DNA from: Bacteroidales bacterium
Lineage (GTDB): Bacteria > Bacteroidota > Bacteroidia > Bacteroidales > UBA932
Direction of reading: 5' to 3'
Assembly: GCA_017962375.1 (NCBI GenBank)
Contig: JAGCVJ010000018.1
Span: 1-64,000 of the forward strand
DNA length: 64,000 nucleotides
Shown here: positions 47,189-56,772 of the stretch, piece by piece
Layout of the letters: every line of letters starts with the position of its first letter
Position numbering within the stretch: position 1 is the first letter of the stretch
Notes under the pieces: model-generated
The model's database searches: none
Seen by the model: the letters and a program-made list of their open reading frames with translations, nothing else
Told to the model about the DNA's origin: nothing
Made by a program: the position numbers and the translations under genes

Positions 47189-48433
47189 ATGAACATCAAA
47201 AAACTTTTTGTTACTGCAGCTCTTTGCGCCTTTGCTTTCGCAAGCGTAAATGCTCAGATCATCAAAGGAGAAGAAGCTCAGACTTTAAGAGGTCCTTATG
47301 AGACCAACCGTCTTTTTGACAACATCTTCATCGGCGCTGCCGGCGGATTGAACCTTTATCAGGGAGAGCAAGACCACACAATGTCTTTGAAAGACCGCAT
47401 TGCTCCTTCATATCAGGGCTATATCGGAAAGTGGATTACTCCAAGCTTCGGACTTAGAATCGGTTTCTACGGCGGAAAGGCCCGCGGATTCTACCATAAC
47501 CTGGATGCAGCTACTCCTGCTCCTGCAGCTTATGACGGAAACGCTTTCGTTGACAAGGCAAACCAGTATGACTGGGGCTACAAGCAGCAGTTCAGAGTTC
47601 ACTATCTCAGAGGCGATCTGATGTGGAACATTTCCAACGCTATCGGCGGCTACAGAAAAGACAGGTTCTGGGATGTAGCTCCTTATCTTGGAGCCGGAAT
47701 CGCTGAGTCTGTTTCTCCAGGCAAGGATCCTGGACTGGGATGCAAGGCAAAGAACCGTGAAATTGGCGTTACTGCAGGTATCTACAATATGTTCCGCATT
47801 TGTGACGCTCTTGACGTTACCTTGGACATCAGCCAGACTGTATTCCAGGAGCATTTCGACGATCAGGAAATCGGCCGTCGCCGTGAATTCCTGGGCAATG
47901 TTTCCCTTGGTTTGGCTTACAATTTCCACAACAGGTCATTCCACCGCGCTCATGCTCCAGTTGACGTAACTCCTTTCACCAGCAAGATCAACGATCTGAA
48001 CAAGGCTCTCTCAGACATCAACGCAAAGAACAAGAAGCTTCAGGATGACATTGACGCTGAGAAGGCAAAGAAGGGCAATGGCGAGACTGTTTACGTTCCT
48101 GGCGAGACCAAGTACGTTCCTTCTCCATTTGCAGTTTACTTCCCTCTCGGAAAGTCTACTATTTCTGACGACCAGAAGAACGCCATCAAGTATTTCGTAG
48201 AGAATTCAATGGCTACCAACAAAGACCGCGTATTCGAGATCATCGGCGCTGCTGACAGCGCAACTGGTTCTGCAAAGACCAACGAGAAACTCGGACAGGC
48301 TCGTCTGGATGCAGTTATGAATATCATCAAGTCTTGCGGCGGAAACTACAAGATTTCCGAGAAGAACCTCGGCGGAACCGACGAGTTCAGCAAGACCGAC
48401 AACAAGCTTAACCGCGTAGTTGTTATCAAGTAA
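47189..48433 (+). CDS. OmpA-family outer membrane protein, copy 2
   Basis: A 414-residue paralogue of the previous gene with the same signal peptide end (SVNAQ), barrel, coiled linker and OmpA C-terminal domain. The OmpA parts of the two copies are nearly identical at the protein level (both end TDNKLNRVVVIK), while the barrel half differs in several loops and carries an insert near residues 105-130. The pattern suggests an old duplication with the anchor domain held constant and the surface loops free to change. It is followed by a strong terminator. Confidence 0.93.
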   Translation: MNIKKLFVTAALCAFAFASVNAQIIKGEEAQTLRGPYETNRLFDNIFIGAAGGLNLYQGEQDHTMSLKDRIAPSYQGYIGKWITPSFGLRIGFYGGKARGFYHNLDAATPAPAAYDGNAFVDKANQYDWGYKQQFRVHYLRGDLMWNISNAIGGYRKDRFWDVAPYLGAGIAESVSPGKDPGLGCKAKNREIGVTAGIYNMFRICDALDVTLDISQTVFQEHFDDQEIGRRREFLGNVSLGLAYNFHNRSFHRAHAPVDVTPFTSKINDLNKALSDINAKNKKLQDDIDAEKAKKGNGETVYVPGETKYVPSPFAVYFPLGKSTISDDQKNAIKYFVENSMATNKDRVFEIIGAADSATGSAKTNEKLGQARLDAVMNIIKSCGGNYKISEKNLGGTDEFSKTDNKLNRVVVIK

Positions 48434-48460
48434 TTGAATCGGTGAAAAAACTACAAGCTA

Positions 48461-48492
48461 AGGAGACCGGCCCTGTGCCGGTCTTCTTTTTT
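48461..48492 (+). terminator. Terminator after OmpA-family gene 2
   Basis: GACCGGC (48465-48471) pairs with GCCGGTC (48477-48483), extended by weaker pairs on both sides, followed by a run of six T residues. Confidence 0.93.
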
Positions 48493-48527
48493 GGAATAAT
48501 TCGTATCTTTGGACAAATTCTTTGTCA

Positions 48528-49307
48528 ATGAGAGTTGTAGTTAATCCGAAATATGAAAATCTGAGGCCTTTTATAGAGGGCATTTTGTCCCGCTCCTACA
48601 AGGCAGACAAGGTTTACAGGAATTTCAGGAACATAGTTGAAGACACCACTGTAGACGGGGTAAGAATGGTGGTCAAGATCTTCAAGAAGCCGACGGAATT
48701 CAACAGGGTGGTTTACAGTTTTTTGCGCCCAACCAAGGCCAAGCGTTCCTATTACTATTCTATCAGGCTGAGAGAATCGGGCGTGGATGTGCCTGAGCCG
48801 ATAGGCTATGTGGAAAAAAGCAAGGGGCTTTTCTTCCATACAGGATGCTATGTTTGCCTTTACACAGACTACAGCTCCATTGCAGACTTCAAGGATGTAG
48901 ACATTTCATCACCTCAGGCCAGGCATTTCATTACGGAGTTCTCGCTCTATGTCGCCGATTTTCATTCAAAGGGTTTTGTTCACAACGATTTCAATATAGA
49001 CAACATCCTGTACAAAGTAATTGACGGGCATTTTCATTTCCAGCTTATAGACTTGAACCGCGTCAAGTTCAACAACCGCAGCCTTCAGAAATGCGCTAAG
49101 GATATAAGCTACATTCATTTTGGCTCGGCGATGAAAGACCAGATCATTGAGCTTTACTGCAAGGCAAGAGATCTGGACAAGAAAAAATTCTCCGCGATGG
49201 TGGCCGCCAGCCGCAACAAGTCCAAGACTGTGAGCAAGATAAAAGACATTGTGCTGACCCCTCTGGGACTTAGGAAGAAACGTCCGGAAAACGGAATTGT
49301 GGAGTAA
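48528..49307 (+). CDS. Lipopolysaccharide-kinase-like protein (InaA/WaaP family)
   Basis: A 259-residue protein kinase-like fold. The ATP site is in the first third (VVKIFKK holds the likely Lys). The catalytic loop is HNDFNIDNILY and the metal-binding Asp is in LIDLNRVKF. These fit the Kdo/LPS kinase (InaA-WaaP) family, which phosphorylates core sugars of lipopolysaccharide at the inner membrane; other members act on small molecules. The ATG at 48528 is preferred over a TTG six bases earlier. A TATCTTTG box (48504-48511) leaves a leader close to 10 bases. It ends at a strong terminator. Confidence 0.85.
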   Translation: MRVVVNPKYENLRPFIEGILSRSYKADKVYRNFRNIVEDTTVDGVRMVVKIFKKPTEFNRVVYSFLRPTKAKRSYYYSIRLRESGVDVPEPIGYVEKSKGLFFHTGCYVCLYTDYSSIADFKDVDISSPQARHFITEFSLYVADFHSKGFVHNDFNIDNILYKVIDGHFHFQLIDLNRVKFNNRSLQKCAKDISYIHFGSAMKDQIIELYCKARDLDKKKFSAMVAASRNKSKTVSKIKDIVLTPLGLRKKRPENGIVE

Positions 49308-49343
49308 AAAAAAGCACTTACAGGAATTTGTAAGTGCTTTTTT
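49308..49343. terminator. Bidirectional terminator between the kinase gene and tRNA-Asn
   Basis: A 15-base-pair stem (49308-49322 with 49329-49343) whose outer part is A runs on one side and T runs on the other, so it has a U tail in both directions. It can end both the kinase transcript and the tRNA-Asn transcript. Confidence 0.93.
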
Positions 49344-49347
49344 CAGG

Positions 49348-49421
49348 CGCCTGCACAAGGACTTGAACCTAGGACCCCATGATTAACAGTCATGTGCTCT
49401 AACCAACTGAGCTATGCAGGC
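49348..49421 (-). tRNA. tRNA-Asn(GUU)
   Basis: The reverse complement folds as a 74-base tRNA with acceptor stem GCCTGCA/TGCAGGC, D-arm AGCTCAGTTGGTTAGAGC, anticodon stem CATGA/TCATG with loop CTGTTAA giving GUU, and a T arm with GGTTCAAGTCC. The discriminator is G. CCA is not encoded. Confidence 0.97.
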
Positions 49422-49435
49422 TTTGTTTGGGACTG

Positions 49436-49467
49436 CAAAAGTATGTTTTTTTTGATAATGTTCCAAA
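49436..49467 (-). promoter_or_regulatory. tRNA-Asn promoter
   Basis: On the minus strand, TTTG (49467-49464) and TACTTTTG (49443-49436) are spaced 20 bases apart. The -33 element lies inside one arm of the inverted repeat at 49458-49480. The leader to the tRNA is about 10 bases. Confidence 0.7.
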
Positions 49468-49480
49468 TCTTTTGGAACAT
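49458..49480. repeat. Inverted repeat, possible operator
   Basis: ATGTTCCAAA (49458-49467) and TTTGGAACAT (49471-49480) are perfect 10-base arms around TCT. It lies between the divergent tRNA-Asn and HU-like genes and overlaps the -33 box of the tRNA promoter. The -7 box of the HU-like gene (TAACTTTG, 49505-49512) lies 24 bases further on. There is no T tail, so it is more like a protein-binding site than a terminator. Confidence 0.55.
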
Positions 49481-49531
49481 TTAATCATAATCGGCAAATT
49501 AAAGTAACTTTGCAGCATAAATACATCTGTT

Positions 49532-50335
49532 ATGGACAAAGCCTTTCTATCCGGTATCTTCAGAGACATAATTCTCCGCGACGGGGAACTGATACTTCCT
49601 TTTATGGGCTGCATTAAGTTGGAGGACGTTCCGGCTGCGTTTTCCGAGGGAGGGCTGGTTGTGGCTCCGCCTTCAAAGAAGCTGTATTTCGACAACTACA
49701 GCCTCTCTTCCAATGACAATCTCCTCAATGAGTATGCAACCCGCCTGGAAGTGTCCAGAATGGCTGCAAAGAGGGCTCTTTACAAAGATGTGGAAGAGAT
49801 CAGGAAAGGCGCTGAAGAAGACGGCAGATTCACTCTAGAAGGCTTCGGAACTTTCTGCTACGACAAGGAAGATGGTTACACCATAGAAACCGATCCGGAC
49901 TTTATGCTTTCCAGAGATACTTTCGGCCTTTCAGCTGTTGATCTGAGAGACGATTCCGTAAAGGCAGAAGAAGAGAGGAAAGCCGAAGAGGCGAGGAAGG
50001 CCGAAGAAGAAAGGAGGCTTGCCGAAGAAAAAGCTGCAGAGGAGAGAAGGATCGCTGAAGAAAAAAGGCTTGCCGAAGAAAAGGCCGCAGAGGAGAAAAG
50101 AATCGCTGAAGAAAAGGCGGCCAAGGAAAAGAAAATGGCAGAAGAAAAACCGTCAGCCGAAGAAAAAAAGAAAACCAGCAGGAGCTACAAGTGGCTGTAC
50201 ATTTTGATTACAGTCCTGGCAATCCTGCTGATTCTTGTGCTGCTTGTATTCGTGTTCAAGGAAGAGCTCAGGCCTCTGCTGGAGAAAGTCCTCTACAGCA
50301 AGGAGGAACTGGAAATCCTCAATTACAAGCTTTAG
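49532..50335 (+). CDS. HU-like (CCDC81-type) membrane protein
   Basis: A 267-residue protein in three parts. Residues 1-140 resemble the HU-like CCDC81 domains of Bacteroidales, with ILPFMGCIKL, LVVAPPSKKLYFDN and GRFTLEGFGTFCY typical of HU strands. Residues 143-214 are an uninterrupted Glu/Lys/Arg/Ala coiled coil. Residues 221-242 form one membrane helix, followed by 25 polar residues. Many relatives end in a SPOR domain after the helix; none is present here. It may tether DNA or another partner to the inner membrane. Its stop lies two bases from the convergent metG stop. Confidence 0.8.
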   Translation: MDKAFLSGIFRDIILRDGELILPFMGCIKLEDVPAAFSEGGLVVAPPSKKLYFDNYSLSSNDNLLNEYATRLEVSRMAAKRALYKDVEEIRKGAEEDGRFTLEGFGTFCYDKEDGYTIETDPDFMLSRDTFGLSAVDLRDDSVKAEEERKAEEARKAEEERRLAEEKAAEERRIAEEKRLAEEKAAEEKRIAEEKAAKEKKMAEEKPSAEEKKKTSRSYKWLYILITVLAILLILVLLVFVFKEELRPLLEKVLYSKEELEILNYKL

Positions 50336-50337
50336 CC

Positions 50338-52464
50338 TTATCCGATAGTTGCTCCGTTGACCATCACTTCCTGAGGGGTGATGAACCTCATCTTTCCTGA
50401 GGCGTCTTTTGCCATCAGTATCATTCCCTTGCTCTCTATTCCCCTGATATTGCGAGGCTTGAGATTGGCGAGAATGCAAATCTGCTTGCCCAGCATATCT
50501 TCAGGAGTGTAGAACTCAGCGATGCCTGAAACAATAACTCTCTGGTCTATTCCGGTATCGATTGTGAGCTTGAGCAGCTTGTCTGTCTTAGGAACCGGCT
50601 CTGCCTGGAGAACGGTTGCCGTGCGGATGTCCATCTTGGCGAAATCGTCTATGGTGCACTCTTCCTTTAGAGGTTCCGGATGAGAAGCGGTTTCTGCCTT
50701 CTCCCTTTCCTCATTCTCCTTCTTGATTCTTGCCAGGCGGTCTGTCTGGGCCTGGATGGTCTCGTCTTCAATCTTGCTGAAAAGAAGCTCTGCAGCGCCT
50801 ATCTGGTCTCCTTCCTGGAGGAAATCTATGCTTCCGAGCAAATCCCAGCGGATCTTGCCTTCCGGAGCGCTTACTGGGCAAACTTCGTCTTTCTTTGGAG
50901 CAAGATTCAGCATAGCCTGGAGTTTCTTGGAAGAGAACGGGCAGAACGGCTCGAAGGCAATGGACAAGTTGGCGCAAATCTGCAGGCAGAGGTTGAGAAT
51001 AACGGCAACTCTCTGCGGATCTGTCTTGAAGACTTTCCACGGCTCCGTATCGGTGAGATACTTGTTGCCAAGCCTTGCCAGGTTCATGGCTTCCTTTACG
51101 GCATCTCTGAACTTGAAGTGGTCCAGGCAGTCCTGGAGGCTTGCCGTGATTTCAGGAATGGCGGCAATGAGTTTCTTGTCTTCTTCGGTGAGCTGTTCCG
51201 GGGCATAGCCTGGAACCTTGCCTCCGAAATACTTGTTTGTGAGCACGAGAGCCCTGTTCACAAAGTTTCCGTAGATAGCCACAAGCTCGCTGTTGTTCCT
51301 TGCCTGGAAGTCTTTCCAGGTGAAGTCGTTGTCTTTGGTTTCCGGAGCGTTGGCGCAGAGAACGTATCTCATCACGTCCTGCTGTCCCGGGAACTGGTCG
51401 AGATACTCTTCCAGCCAGATGGCCCAGTTGCGGGAAGTGGAGATCTTGTCTCCTTCCAGGTTGAGGAACTCGTTTGCAGGCACGTTTTCAGGCAGAATGT
51501 AGCCGTCTCCGTATGCCTTGAGCATAGAAGGGAACACTATGCAGTGGAAAACGATATTGTCTTTGCCGATGAAATGTATCATCCTGGTATCCGGGCTCTT
51601 CCACCATTTCTCCCAGTCGTTTGGAAGAAGTTCCTTGGTGTTGGAGATGTAGCCGATAGGGGCGTCGAACCATACATAGAGTACCTTGCCCTGGGTATCT
51701 TCAAGCGGAACCGGAACTCCCCAGTCCAGGTCTCGGGTTACGGCCCTTGGCCTCAGGCCGCCGTCCAGCCAGCTCTTGCACTGGCCGTAAACGTTGGTCT
51801 TCCACTCCTTGTGGCCGTCTATAATCCATTCCTTGAGCCAGTTTTCATACTTGTCCAGCGGAAGATACCAGTGCTTGGTCATCTTCTTGATTGGCTTTTC
51901 TCCGCTCAGTCTGGAATGAGGATTAATCAGCTCGTCTGGAGAGAGGGTGCTGCCGCATTTCTCGCACTGGTCTCCGTATGCCTTCTCGTTGCCGCACTTA
52001 GGGCAGGTTCCCATAATGTAGCGGTCTGCCAGGAATACCTTTGCAGAAGGATCGTAATACTGCTCGCTCTCCTGCTCTATGAACTTTCCGTCATCGTAGA
52101 GTTTCTTGAAGAACTCGGCAGCCGTCTGATGATGAATCTTGGAGCTGGTTCTTGAATAGATGCTGAAACTGATTCCGAAGCGGTTGAAAGAATCTTTTAT
52201 GATAGCGTGATACTTGTCTACGATTTCTTGTGGAGAGCATCCTAAATCTTTGGCTTTGAATGTAATAGGAACTCCGTGCTCGTCGCTTCCGCAGATGAAC
52301 AGCACATCTTCTCCCTTCAGGCGAAGATAGCGCACGTAAATGTCTGCAGGAACATATACGCCAGCCAGGTGGCCGATGTGCACGCTGCCGTTGGCATAAG
52401 GGAGAGCGGCGGTGATAAGATGCCTCTTGTAATTCTTTTCCATTTTGTTTCTGGTTTCTGTCAT
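50338..52464 (-). CDS. metG: Methionyl-tRNA synthetase with C-terminal tRNA-binding domain
   Basis: MetG charges tRNA-Met. The 708 residues hold the class I motifs HIGH (in SVHIGHLAG) and KISTS (in place of KMSKS), and a zinc knuckle with two CxxC pairs (CPKCG and CEKCG). The anticodon-binding helical domain follows, then a C-terminal EMAP/Trbp111 tRNA-binding domain from about residue 600 ([26 protein letters not shown]). The ATG at 52464 overlaps the dnaG stop (ATGA), so the two are probably coupled; an inner ATG seven codons later is also possible. Confidence 0.97.
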   Translation of the reverse strand: MTETRNKMEKNYKRHLITAALPYANGSVHIGHLAGVYVPADIYVRYLRLKGEDVLFICGSDEHGVPITFKAKDLGCSPQEIVDKYHAIIKDSFNRFGISFSIYSRTSSKIHHQTAAEFFKKLYDDGKFIEQESEQYYDPSAKVFLADRYIMGTCPKCGNEKAYGDQCEKCGSTLSPDELINPHSRLSGEKPIKKMTKHWYLPLDKYENWLKEWIIDGHKEWKTNVYGQCKSWLDGGLRPRAVTRDLDWGVPVPLEDTQGKVLYVWFDAPIGYISNTKELLPNDWEKWWKSPDTRMIHFIGKDNIVFHCIVFPSMLKAYGDGYILPENVPANEFLNLEGDKISTSRNWAIWLEEYLDQFPGQQDVMRYVLCANAPETKDNDFTWKDFQARNNSELVAIYGNFVNRALVLTNKYFGGKVPGYAPEQLTEEDKKLIAAIPEITASLQDCLDHFKFRDAVKEAMNLARLGNKYLTDTEPWKVFKTDPQRVAVILNLCLQICANLSIAFEPFCPFSSKKLQAMLNLAPKKDEVCPVSAPEGKIRWDLLGSIDFLQEGDQIGAAELLFSKIEDETIQAQTDRLARIKKENEEREKAETASHPEPLKEECTIDDFAKMDIRTATVLQAEPVPKTDKLLKLTIDTGIDQRVIVSGIAEFYTPEDMLGKQICILANLKPRNIRGIESKGMILMAKDASGKMRFITPQEVMVNGATIG

Positions 52465-54446
52465 TTCGCAAACTTGGCTTCCCTGAGCAGCTTGTTCTTG
52501 GCTATAGACAGCTGCTGAATCTGCATTGTCAGCTTTGTGGCAAGCTCTTCCTGGCTGCTATCCAGAGATAGAAGCTGGTTTCTCAAGGTTTCAAGGCGCG
52601 AATTTATCACTTTTGATTTATATACGTAAACAGTTCTCGGCAATATTGAGTCCAGATTCTTGTATCTGTTCTCCTCCGATTTCTTTATGGCTTCTGAACG
52701 AAGCTGGTAGGAAGGAGACAGAATCTCTATGGCTTCGGTTGAAATCTCCTGGTCTAAACTGCTGACAAACAGCCTCTCCACTTCAGGAGTGCCATCTGCC
52801 GCTCCAACCTGTTCAAAATAAATGTCGTAGATTTTCTTCAGCACGGGGTCTGATATTTCCAGACCGTCAACTTTCAGCGATTCCCTGATGTATTCGGCAA
52901 CGGACGGCTCGTATGTCTTCTCCGCTCCCACGTATGCGTTCTTGAGATTGTGAAGAACCTCCCTCCCGTATTTGACAAGCAGGAAGATAAGGTCTTGCTC
53001 GCTTTTGCGAAGTTCTTCTTCCGCCTTGGTTTTCTGTGGCTTGTCCTCTCCTCTGCGATAGGCCGAAGGCTCTCTTGCAGCCACGTAGTTCCTCTGCCCC
53101 GACTTGTACTGCGAGGCCTGGCTCATTCTCTCCTGGCGCAAAGCTGTCACTTTCTCCGAGAAATCTTCCTTGCCTATGCCAAGAAGCTCGGCTGCCTTGT
53201 TTATGTAGGCGGACCTGATGCCGGCATCGTCTATCATTGAAACGCTCAGGGCAATCTCGTTGATCATCTTGCCCTCCTCGTAAGGGTCTCCGTCTTTGAT
53301 GTTTGCGGACAGGGTGCGGTACTGGTAAACTATGAAGTCTTCCTGAGCGCTCTCAAGGAAGTCTTCCAGCTCCTGCTTGGTGTGCTTGCGGGCAAAAGAG
53401 TCCGGGTCGTCGTTGTCTGGAATAAGCACAACTTTCACGTTCATTCCTTTCTGGAGGAACATGTTGATGCCTTTGAGGGCGGCGTTTATTCCGGCCTTGT
53501 CTCCGTCGTAGATTATGGTGATCTTCTGGGTGAACCTCTTCAGCAGCAGCACCTGCTCTTCAGTAAGGGCAGTTCCGCAGCTGGCCACCACGTTCTCAAT
53601 TCCCGCCTGGTGCATTGAGATGACGTCTGTATAGCCTTCCACCAGGTAGCAGTTCTTGCTCTGCGATATGGCGTTGCGGGCCTCGTAAAGGCCGTACAGC
53701 ACTCTTTTTTTCTGGTAAATCTCGCTCTCGGGAGAGTTCATGTACTTGACCGGGCTCTTTTCGGCTGAAAGGATTCTCCCGCCGAAAGCCACAATCTTTC
53801 CGTTCATGTTCCGGATAGGGAACATCACTCTCTCGTGGAACTTGTCTGTGACTTCGCCGGCAAACGGGCCGTCCTGCTTCTGAACAGAAAGGCCCAGCTC
53901 CACAAGCATATTCTTCTTGTAGCCTGCCGCCACGGCCTGCTTGGTGAAAGAGTCTCTTTCCCGGTTGGAATAACCGAGGCCGAACTCCCTGATGGTCTGG
54001 TCTGTAAAGCCTCTTTCCCTGAAGTAGCTCAAGCCCACCGCCTTGCCCTCCTCTGTGTTGAAAAGGTTATCGGTGAAAACCTTGCCTGCATATTCGTTTA
54101 TTATAAGCAGGGCATCGCGATAATTCTTCTTCTGGATATCCTCGTAGCTTTCCTGGACATCGTTGACCTCAATGCCGTACTTGTTGCCCAGCCACTTGAG
54201 GGCTTCCACGTAGGTCATCTGCTGATGCTTCATCAGAAAAGAGATGGCGTTTCCCTTCTCGTGGCATCCGAAGCAGTTGAAGTACTGCCTTGACGGGGAA
54301 ACGTGGAAACTTGGCGTCTTTTCCTGATGGAATGGGCAACACGCAACGTAATCGGAGCCTTGCCTTTTCAAAGGGACAAAGTCTCCGATTACCTGAACAA
54401 TGTCTATTGCATCCCGGATACGAGCTATGGTAGCCTGGTCTATCAT
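52461..54446 (-). CDS. dnaG: DNA primase
   Basis: DnaG lays down RNA primers at the replication fork. The 661 residues begin with the CHC2 zinc finger ([15 protein letters not shown] and CFGCHEKG). The TOPRIM catalytic core follows, with its Glu ([15 protein letters not shown]) and the DxD ([15 protein letters not shown]), and a C-terminal helicase-interaction region of low conservation. Between the core and C-terminus lies a charged linker with many Arg and Lys residues. It is downstream of recA by 13 bases and overlaps metG, so all three may be on one transcript. Confidence 0.96.
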   Translation of the reverse strand: MIDQATIARIRDAIDIVQVIGDFVPLKRQGSDYVACCPFHQEKTPSFHVSPSRQYFNCFGCHEKGNAISFLMKHQQMTYVEALKWLGNKYGIEVNDVQESYEDIQKKNYRDALLIINEYAGKVFTDNLFNTEEGKAVGLSYFRERGFTDQTIREFGLGYSNRERDSFTKQAVAAGYKKNMLVELGLSVQKQDGPFAGEVTDKFHERVMFPIRNMNGKIVAFGGRILSAEKSPVKYMNSPESEIYQKKRVLYGLYEARNAISQSKNCYLVEGYTDVISMHQAGIENVVASCGTALTEEQVLLLKRFTQKITIIYDGDKAGINAALKGINMFLQKGMNVKVVLIPDNDDPDSFARKHTKQELEDFLESAQEDFIVYQYRTLSANIKDGDPYEEGKMINEIALSVSMIDDAGIRSAYINKAAELLGIGKEDFSEKVTALRQERMSQASQYKSGQRNYVAAREPSAYRRGEDKPQKTKAEEELRKSEQDLIFLLVKYGREVLHNLKNAYVGAEKTYEPSVAEYIRESLKVDGLEISDPVLKKIYDIYFEQVGAADGTPEVERLFVSSLDQEISTEAIEILSPSYQLRSEAIKKSEENRYKNLDSILPRTVYVYKSKVINSRLETLRNQLLSLDSSQEELATKLTMQIQQLSIAKNKLLREAKFAK

Positions 54447-54459
54447 CGGGAATCAGCTA

Positions 54460-55503
54460 TCAGTCTTTGACTTCCTGAAGGGCCTGGCGAACCTTGGCCT
54501 CGATTTCGTCGCACAGTTCCGGATTGTCTCTAAGCAGCTGCTTTACAGCGTCTCTGCCCTGAGCCAGCTTGCTGTCGCCGTAGCTGAACCAGCTGCCGCT
54601 CTTCTTTATGATGTCCAGTTCAACACCCAGGTCCACAATCTCGCCAACCTTGGAGATGCCTTCTCCGAACACGATGTCGAACTCGGCCTTGCGGAAAGGA
54701 GGGGCCATCTTGTTCTTCACAACCTTCACTCTTGTGCGGTTTCCGGTAGCGTCGTCTCCGTCTTTAAGCTGGGAGAGCTTTCTTACGTCCAGGCGCACGG
54801 AAGCGTAGAACTTGAGGGCGTTGCCGCCGGTGGTGGTCTCCGGGTTGCCGAACATGATGCCGATCTTCTCCCTGAGCTGGTTGATGAAAATGCAGCAGGT
54901 GTTGGTCTTGGAAATGTTTGCGGTGAGTTTCCTCAGAGCCTGGCTCATCAGCCTTGCTTGGAGACCCATCTTGCTGTCTCCCATATCTCCTTCGATTTCA
55001 GCCTTTGGAGTCAGGGCGGCCACGGAGTCTATGACTACGATATCGATTGCTCCTGAACGGATCAGGCTGTCTGCAATCTCCAGAGCCTGCTCGCCGTTGT
55101 CCGGCTGAGATATCAGGAGCGTATCCACATTCACGCCCAGTTTCTTGGCGTATGTGCGGTCAAACGCGTGCTCTGCGTCTATGATTGCTGCAATTCCTCC
55201 GGCCTTCTGGGCCTCTGCTATGGCGTGGATGGCAAGCGTGGTTTTTCCGCTGCTCTCCGGGCCGTAAATCTCAATTACTCTTCCTCTCGGATATCCGCCT
55301 ATTCCCAGCGCGTGGTCCAACGCTATGGAACCTGTCGGAATAATGGAAACATCGAATTTTGGCTGGTCTCCCAACTTCATGATCGTACCCTTGCCGAAAT
55401 CCTTCTCAATCTTGTCAAGCGTAGCCTGTAATGCCTTCAACTTTTCGGCGTTTACGCTGCCTGCCTGCTCTGCGGCGGCAACTCTCTCTTTCTCTTTAGC
55501 CAT
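54460..55503 (-). CDS. recA: Recombinase A
   Basis: RecA coats single-stranded DNA and drives homologous pairing. The 347 residues carry the Walker A loop GPESSGKTT, the Walker B strand [12 protein letters not shown], the catalytic EHAFD Glu region, and the L2 loop around [23 protein letters not shown] minus-strand TATCTTTG box (55534-55541) lies about 30 bases upstream. No LexA-type SOS box is evident. rlmN is transcribed divergently. recX is in the window but is 3.5 kb away on the other strand. Confidence 0.98.
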   Translation of the reverse strand: MAKEKERVAAAEQAGSVNAEKLKALQATLDKIEKDFGKGTIMKLGDQPKFDVSIIPTGSIALDHALGIGGYPRGRVIEIYGPESSGKTTLAIHAIAEAQKAGGIAAIIDAEHAFDRTYAKKLGVNVDTLLISQPDNGEQALEIADSLIRSGAIDIVVIDSVAALTPKAEIEGDMGDSKMGLQARLMSQALRKLTANISKTNTCCIFINQLREKIGIMFGNPETTTGGNALKFYASVRLDVRKLSQLKDGDDATGNRTRVKVVKNKMAPPFRKAEFDIVFGEGISKVGEIVDLGVELDIIKKSGSWFSYGDSKLAQGRDAVKQLLRDNPELCDEIEAKVRQALQEVKD

Positions 55504-55677
55504 AATCTTAAATTTTAGTTTTGTGTGTATCTACAAAGATAGTATTTATTTTGTTTTTTCAATCCTTAATCACGATGCAAAAATACGGTAGCATTTTGAC
55601 AGGTTTTGTCAAAGAAAAATAATTTACGGAATCTTGGCCAAAATAGATTATCTTTGTTTAGGAGAAACAGCCGGAAA

Positions 55678-56772
55678 ATGAAACAGAAACTGCTGGGACG
55701 GACTTTGGAGGAACTGAAGGAAATCTGCCTTCAGGAGGGTCTTCCCGCCTTTACGGCAAGGCAGCTCTGCGACTGGCTTTACAAGAAACGGGTTTCTTCT
55801 TTTGACAAGATGACCAACCTGAGCCTGAAAGCAAGGAATCTGCTGGCTGAGAAATACGAGACGGGGGCTGTTCCTTATTTCAAGTTCGCCCAGAGCAAAG
55901 ACGGCACCAGAAAATATCTTTTCAATGTTTCCTCTTCAGACGAAGCCTGTTATATAGAGGCTGTAATGATTCCAGACAAAGACCGCAAGACTCTCTGCGT
56001 GTCTTCCCAGGCGGGCTGCCGTATGGGCTGCCGTTTCTGCATGACCGGAAGGCAGGGTTTTGCCGGCAATCTGGACTCTTCGCAGATTCTCTCCCAGTTT
56101 TTCTTCATCGATGAGGCTGAGGATCTTACAAATGCCGTCTTTATGGGGATGGGGGAGCCGCTGGACAATCTGGACAATGTGCTTAGGGCTATAGAAGTGC
56201 TGACATCTGACTGGGGATGCGCCTGGAGCCCCAAGAGGATAACCGTAAGTTCCATTGGCGTGAACAAGGCCGTCGGGAAAATCGCTGAGAATAATGAAAA
56301 ATCTCCTCTGGAAAGGTTCATGGACGAGAGCCGCGCACACCTTGCCATCAGCCTCCACAATCCGTTCCACGGAGAAAGGCTGGCACTGATGCCTTGCGAG
56401 GCCGCTTTCCCTCTGCAAGAAACTCTCAGGATCTTGCGCAGACACGACTTCTCCGGGCAGAGAAGGGTGAGCTTCGAGTACATAATGTTCAAGGGCCTTA
56501 CCGACACCCCAAGGCATGCGGATGCCCTGGTTTCTCTGCTCAAAGGGCTGGAATGCAGGGTAAATCTCATCAGGTTCCACGATATCGGTGACACTGAATA
56601 CATTCCTTCGGACATGAAGGCCGTGCAGGCTTTCGAGGACAGGCTCAATAGTGCAGGCATTACCGCAACCCTCAGGGCGTCAAGAGGCCAGGACATCGAG
56701 GCCGCGTGCGGAATGTTAAGCGGAAAAGAAAAGAATAACACAACAAACAAACAGGTTCTATGGATAAGTTGA
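55678..56772 (+). CDS. rlmN: 23S rRNA/tRNA adenine-C2 methyltransferase RlmN
   Basis: RlmN methylates C2 of A2503 in 23S rRNA and of A37 in some tRNAs. The 364 residues hold the radical-SAM triad C-x3-C-x2-C in AGCRMGCRFCMTG, the GMGEPLDNLDNV segment, and the catalytic Cys near the C-terminus (EAACGML). The ATG at 55678 lies 21 bases after a TATCTTTG box (55649-55656); the 24 codons upstream of it overlap that box and are not used. The last 13 bases overlap the start of the patatin gene. Confidence 0.95.
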   Translation: MKQKLLGRTLEELKEICLQEGLPAFTARQLCDWLYKKRVSSFDKMTNLSLKARNLLAEKYETGAVPYFKFAQSKDGTRKYLFNVSSSDEACYIEAVMIPDKDRKTLCVSSQAGCRMGCRFCMTGRQGFAGNLDSSQILSQFFFIDEAEDLTNAVFMGMGEPLDNLDNVLRAIEVLTSDWGCAWSPKRITVSSIGVNKAVGKIAENNEKSPLERFMDESRAHLAISLHNPFHGERLALMPCEAAFPLQETLRILRRHDFSGQRRVSFEYIMFKGLTDTPRHADALVSLLKGLECRVNLIRFHDIGDTEYIPSDMKAVQAFEDRLNSAGITATLRASRGQDIEAACGMLSGKEKNNTTNKQVLWIS

